In this document: positions 63,675-64,000 of the stretch, in pieces | Numbering within the stretch: position 1 is the first letter of the stretch | Layout: each line of letters begins with the position of its first letter | Origin: Rubrivivax sp. | GTDB taxonomy: Bacteria > Pseudomonadota > Gammaproteobacteria > Burkholderiales > Burkholderiaceae_C | Reading direction: 5' to 3' | NCBI GenBank assembly: GCA_022842305.1 | Contig: JALHPY010000002.1 | Span: 1 to 64,000, forward strand | Length of the DNA: 64,000 nt | Notes under the pieces: model-generated | What the model was told of the DNA's origin: nothing | Databases searched by the model: none | What the model saw: only the letters and a program-made list of their open reading frames with translations | Program-made: the position numbers and the translations under genes

Positions 63675-64000
63675 GCGGTGCCGGATTTTAAGGGGACGAA
63701 GTGCACTGCATCCAGGCGCCGGCTGCTCAGCCCCTGCGGCCCGCGGTCGACCACCATCAGCGCCTGCCCGCCCGTGGCCGAATCGTGCATCGGTGCCACC
63801 AGGCGGCCGCCGACGTCGAGCTGATCCAGCCAGGATTGCGGCAGTTCATCGCCCCCGGCGGCGGCGATGATGGCCTGGTAGGGCGCGCGCGGCGCGTGGC
63901 CGACGCGGCCGTCGCCGAACACCAGGCGCAGGTCGCCGCGGCGCTGGTGCGCCACATTGGCGCGCGCCTTGTCGTGCAGCGCGCGCAGGCGCTCTATCGA
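63671..64000 (-). CDS. pcm: protein-L-isoaspartate O-methyltransferase, C-terminal part
   Basis: This is a partial gene; its 5' end lies beyond the right edge. The visible 109 residues include LRLVFGDGRVGHAPRAPYQAIIAAAGGDELPQSWLDQL and VGGRLVAPM, the C-terminal PCMT pattern in which GDG and the AIIxxAA strand are diagnostic. The enzyme repairs isoaspartyl residues with SAM. The frame is open to the window edge, longer than the ORF-track entry. It overlaps nlpD by 4 nt. Confidence 0.9.
   Translation of the reverse strand, partial: SIERLRALHDKARANVAHQRRGDLRLVFGDGRVGHAPRAPYQAIIAAAGGDELPQSWLDQLDVGGRLVAPMHDSATGGQALMVVDRGPQGLSSRRLDAVHFVPLKSGTA

Overview
The window is very GC-rich and fits a betaproteobacterium of the order Burkholderiales. 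The main reason is gene order: carA-carB-greA-(DUF4149)/yhbY-rlmE-ftsH-glmM-pstSCAB-phoU-phoB-phoR, cspD-clpS-clpA and pcm-nlpD-rpoS-rlmD are arrangements typical of that group. No rRNA, tRNA, insertion sequence, prophage or CRISPR array was seen. The family calls come from reading motifs, not from database searches.

Layout. 1-5.3 kb: a partial alpha/beta-hydrolase, an iron-type alcohol dehydrogenase, then clpA-clpS and a divergent cspD. 5.4-11.6 kb: a glucose/glycogen block (glucokinase, phosphoglucomutase, glgB, a GH13 alpha-amylase-family enzyme). 11.8-17.7 kb: small unknown proteins, a histone-H1-like basic protein, a Tat-exported PhoX-type phosphatase preceded by 11-bp-phased Pho-box-like repeats, and a secreted repeat/DUF11 protein with a long polyproline linker.

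18.2-36.2 kb: a tightly packed 13-gene same-strand cluster, the most interesting part of the window. It encodes three MurG-like and two GT4 glycosyltransferases, a heparinase II/III-like protein, two phosphotransferase-fold paralogues, a one-chain ABC exporter, a polysaccharide-deacetylase-like protein, an alginate-export-like outer-membrane barrel, a UDP-glucose-dehydrogenase homologue with altered catalytic residues, and a dimethylformamidase-like protein. No Wzx/Wzy, synthase or initiating transferase is present. Only the barrel protein has a signal peptide. I infer a surface glycan or glycolipid that is assembled and edited in the cytoplasm and then exported by the ABC protein; I do not recognise it as a described system.

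36.2-44.1 kb: a histidine phosphatase, an OmpA-like periplasmic protein, then the phosphate operon pstS-pstC-pstA-pstB-phoU-phoB-phoR on the minus strand with a candidate Pho box. 44.2-55.5 kb: a small MliC-like lipoprotein, glmM, ftsH (folP is absent between them), rlmE, yhbY, a DUF4149 protein, greA, carB, carA and a GlcG/HbpS-like protein. 55.6-60.3 kb: a YccA-type Bax1-inhibitor protein with a strong terminator, then a binding lipoprotein translationally coupled to a hybrid sensor kinase. 60.3-64 kb: rlmD, rpoS, nlpD and the 3' part of pcm.

Most long ORFs on the opposite strand of these genes are shadows caused by high GC at third codon positions and are left out.
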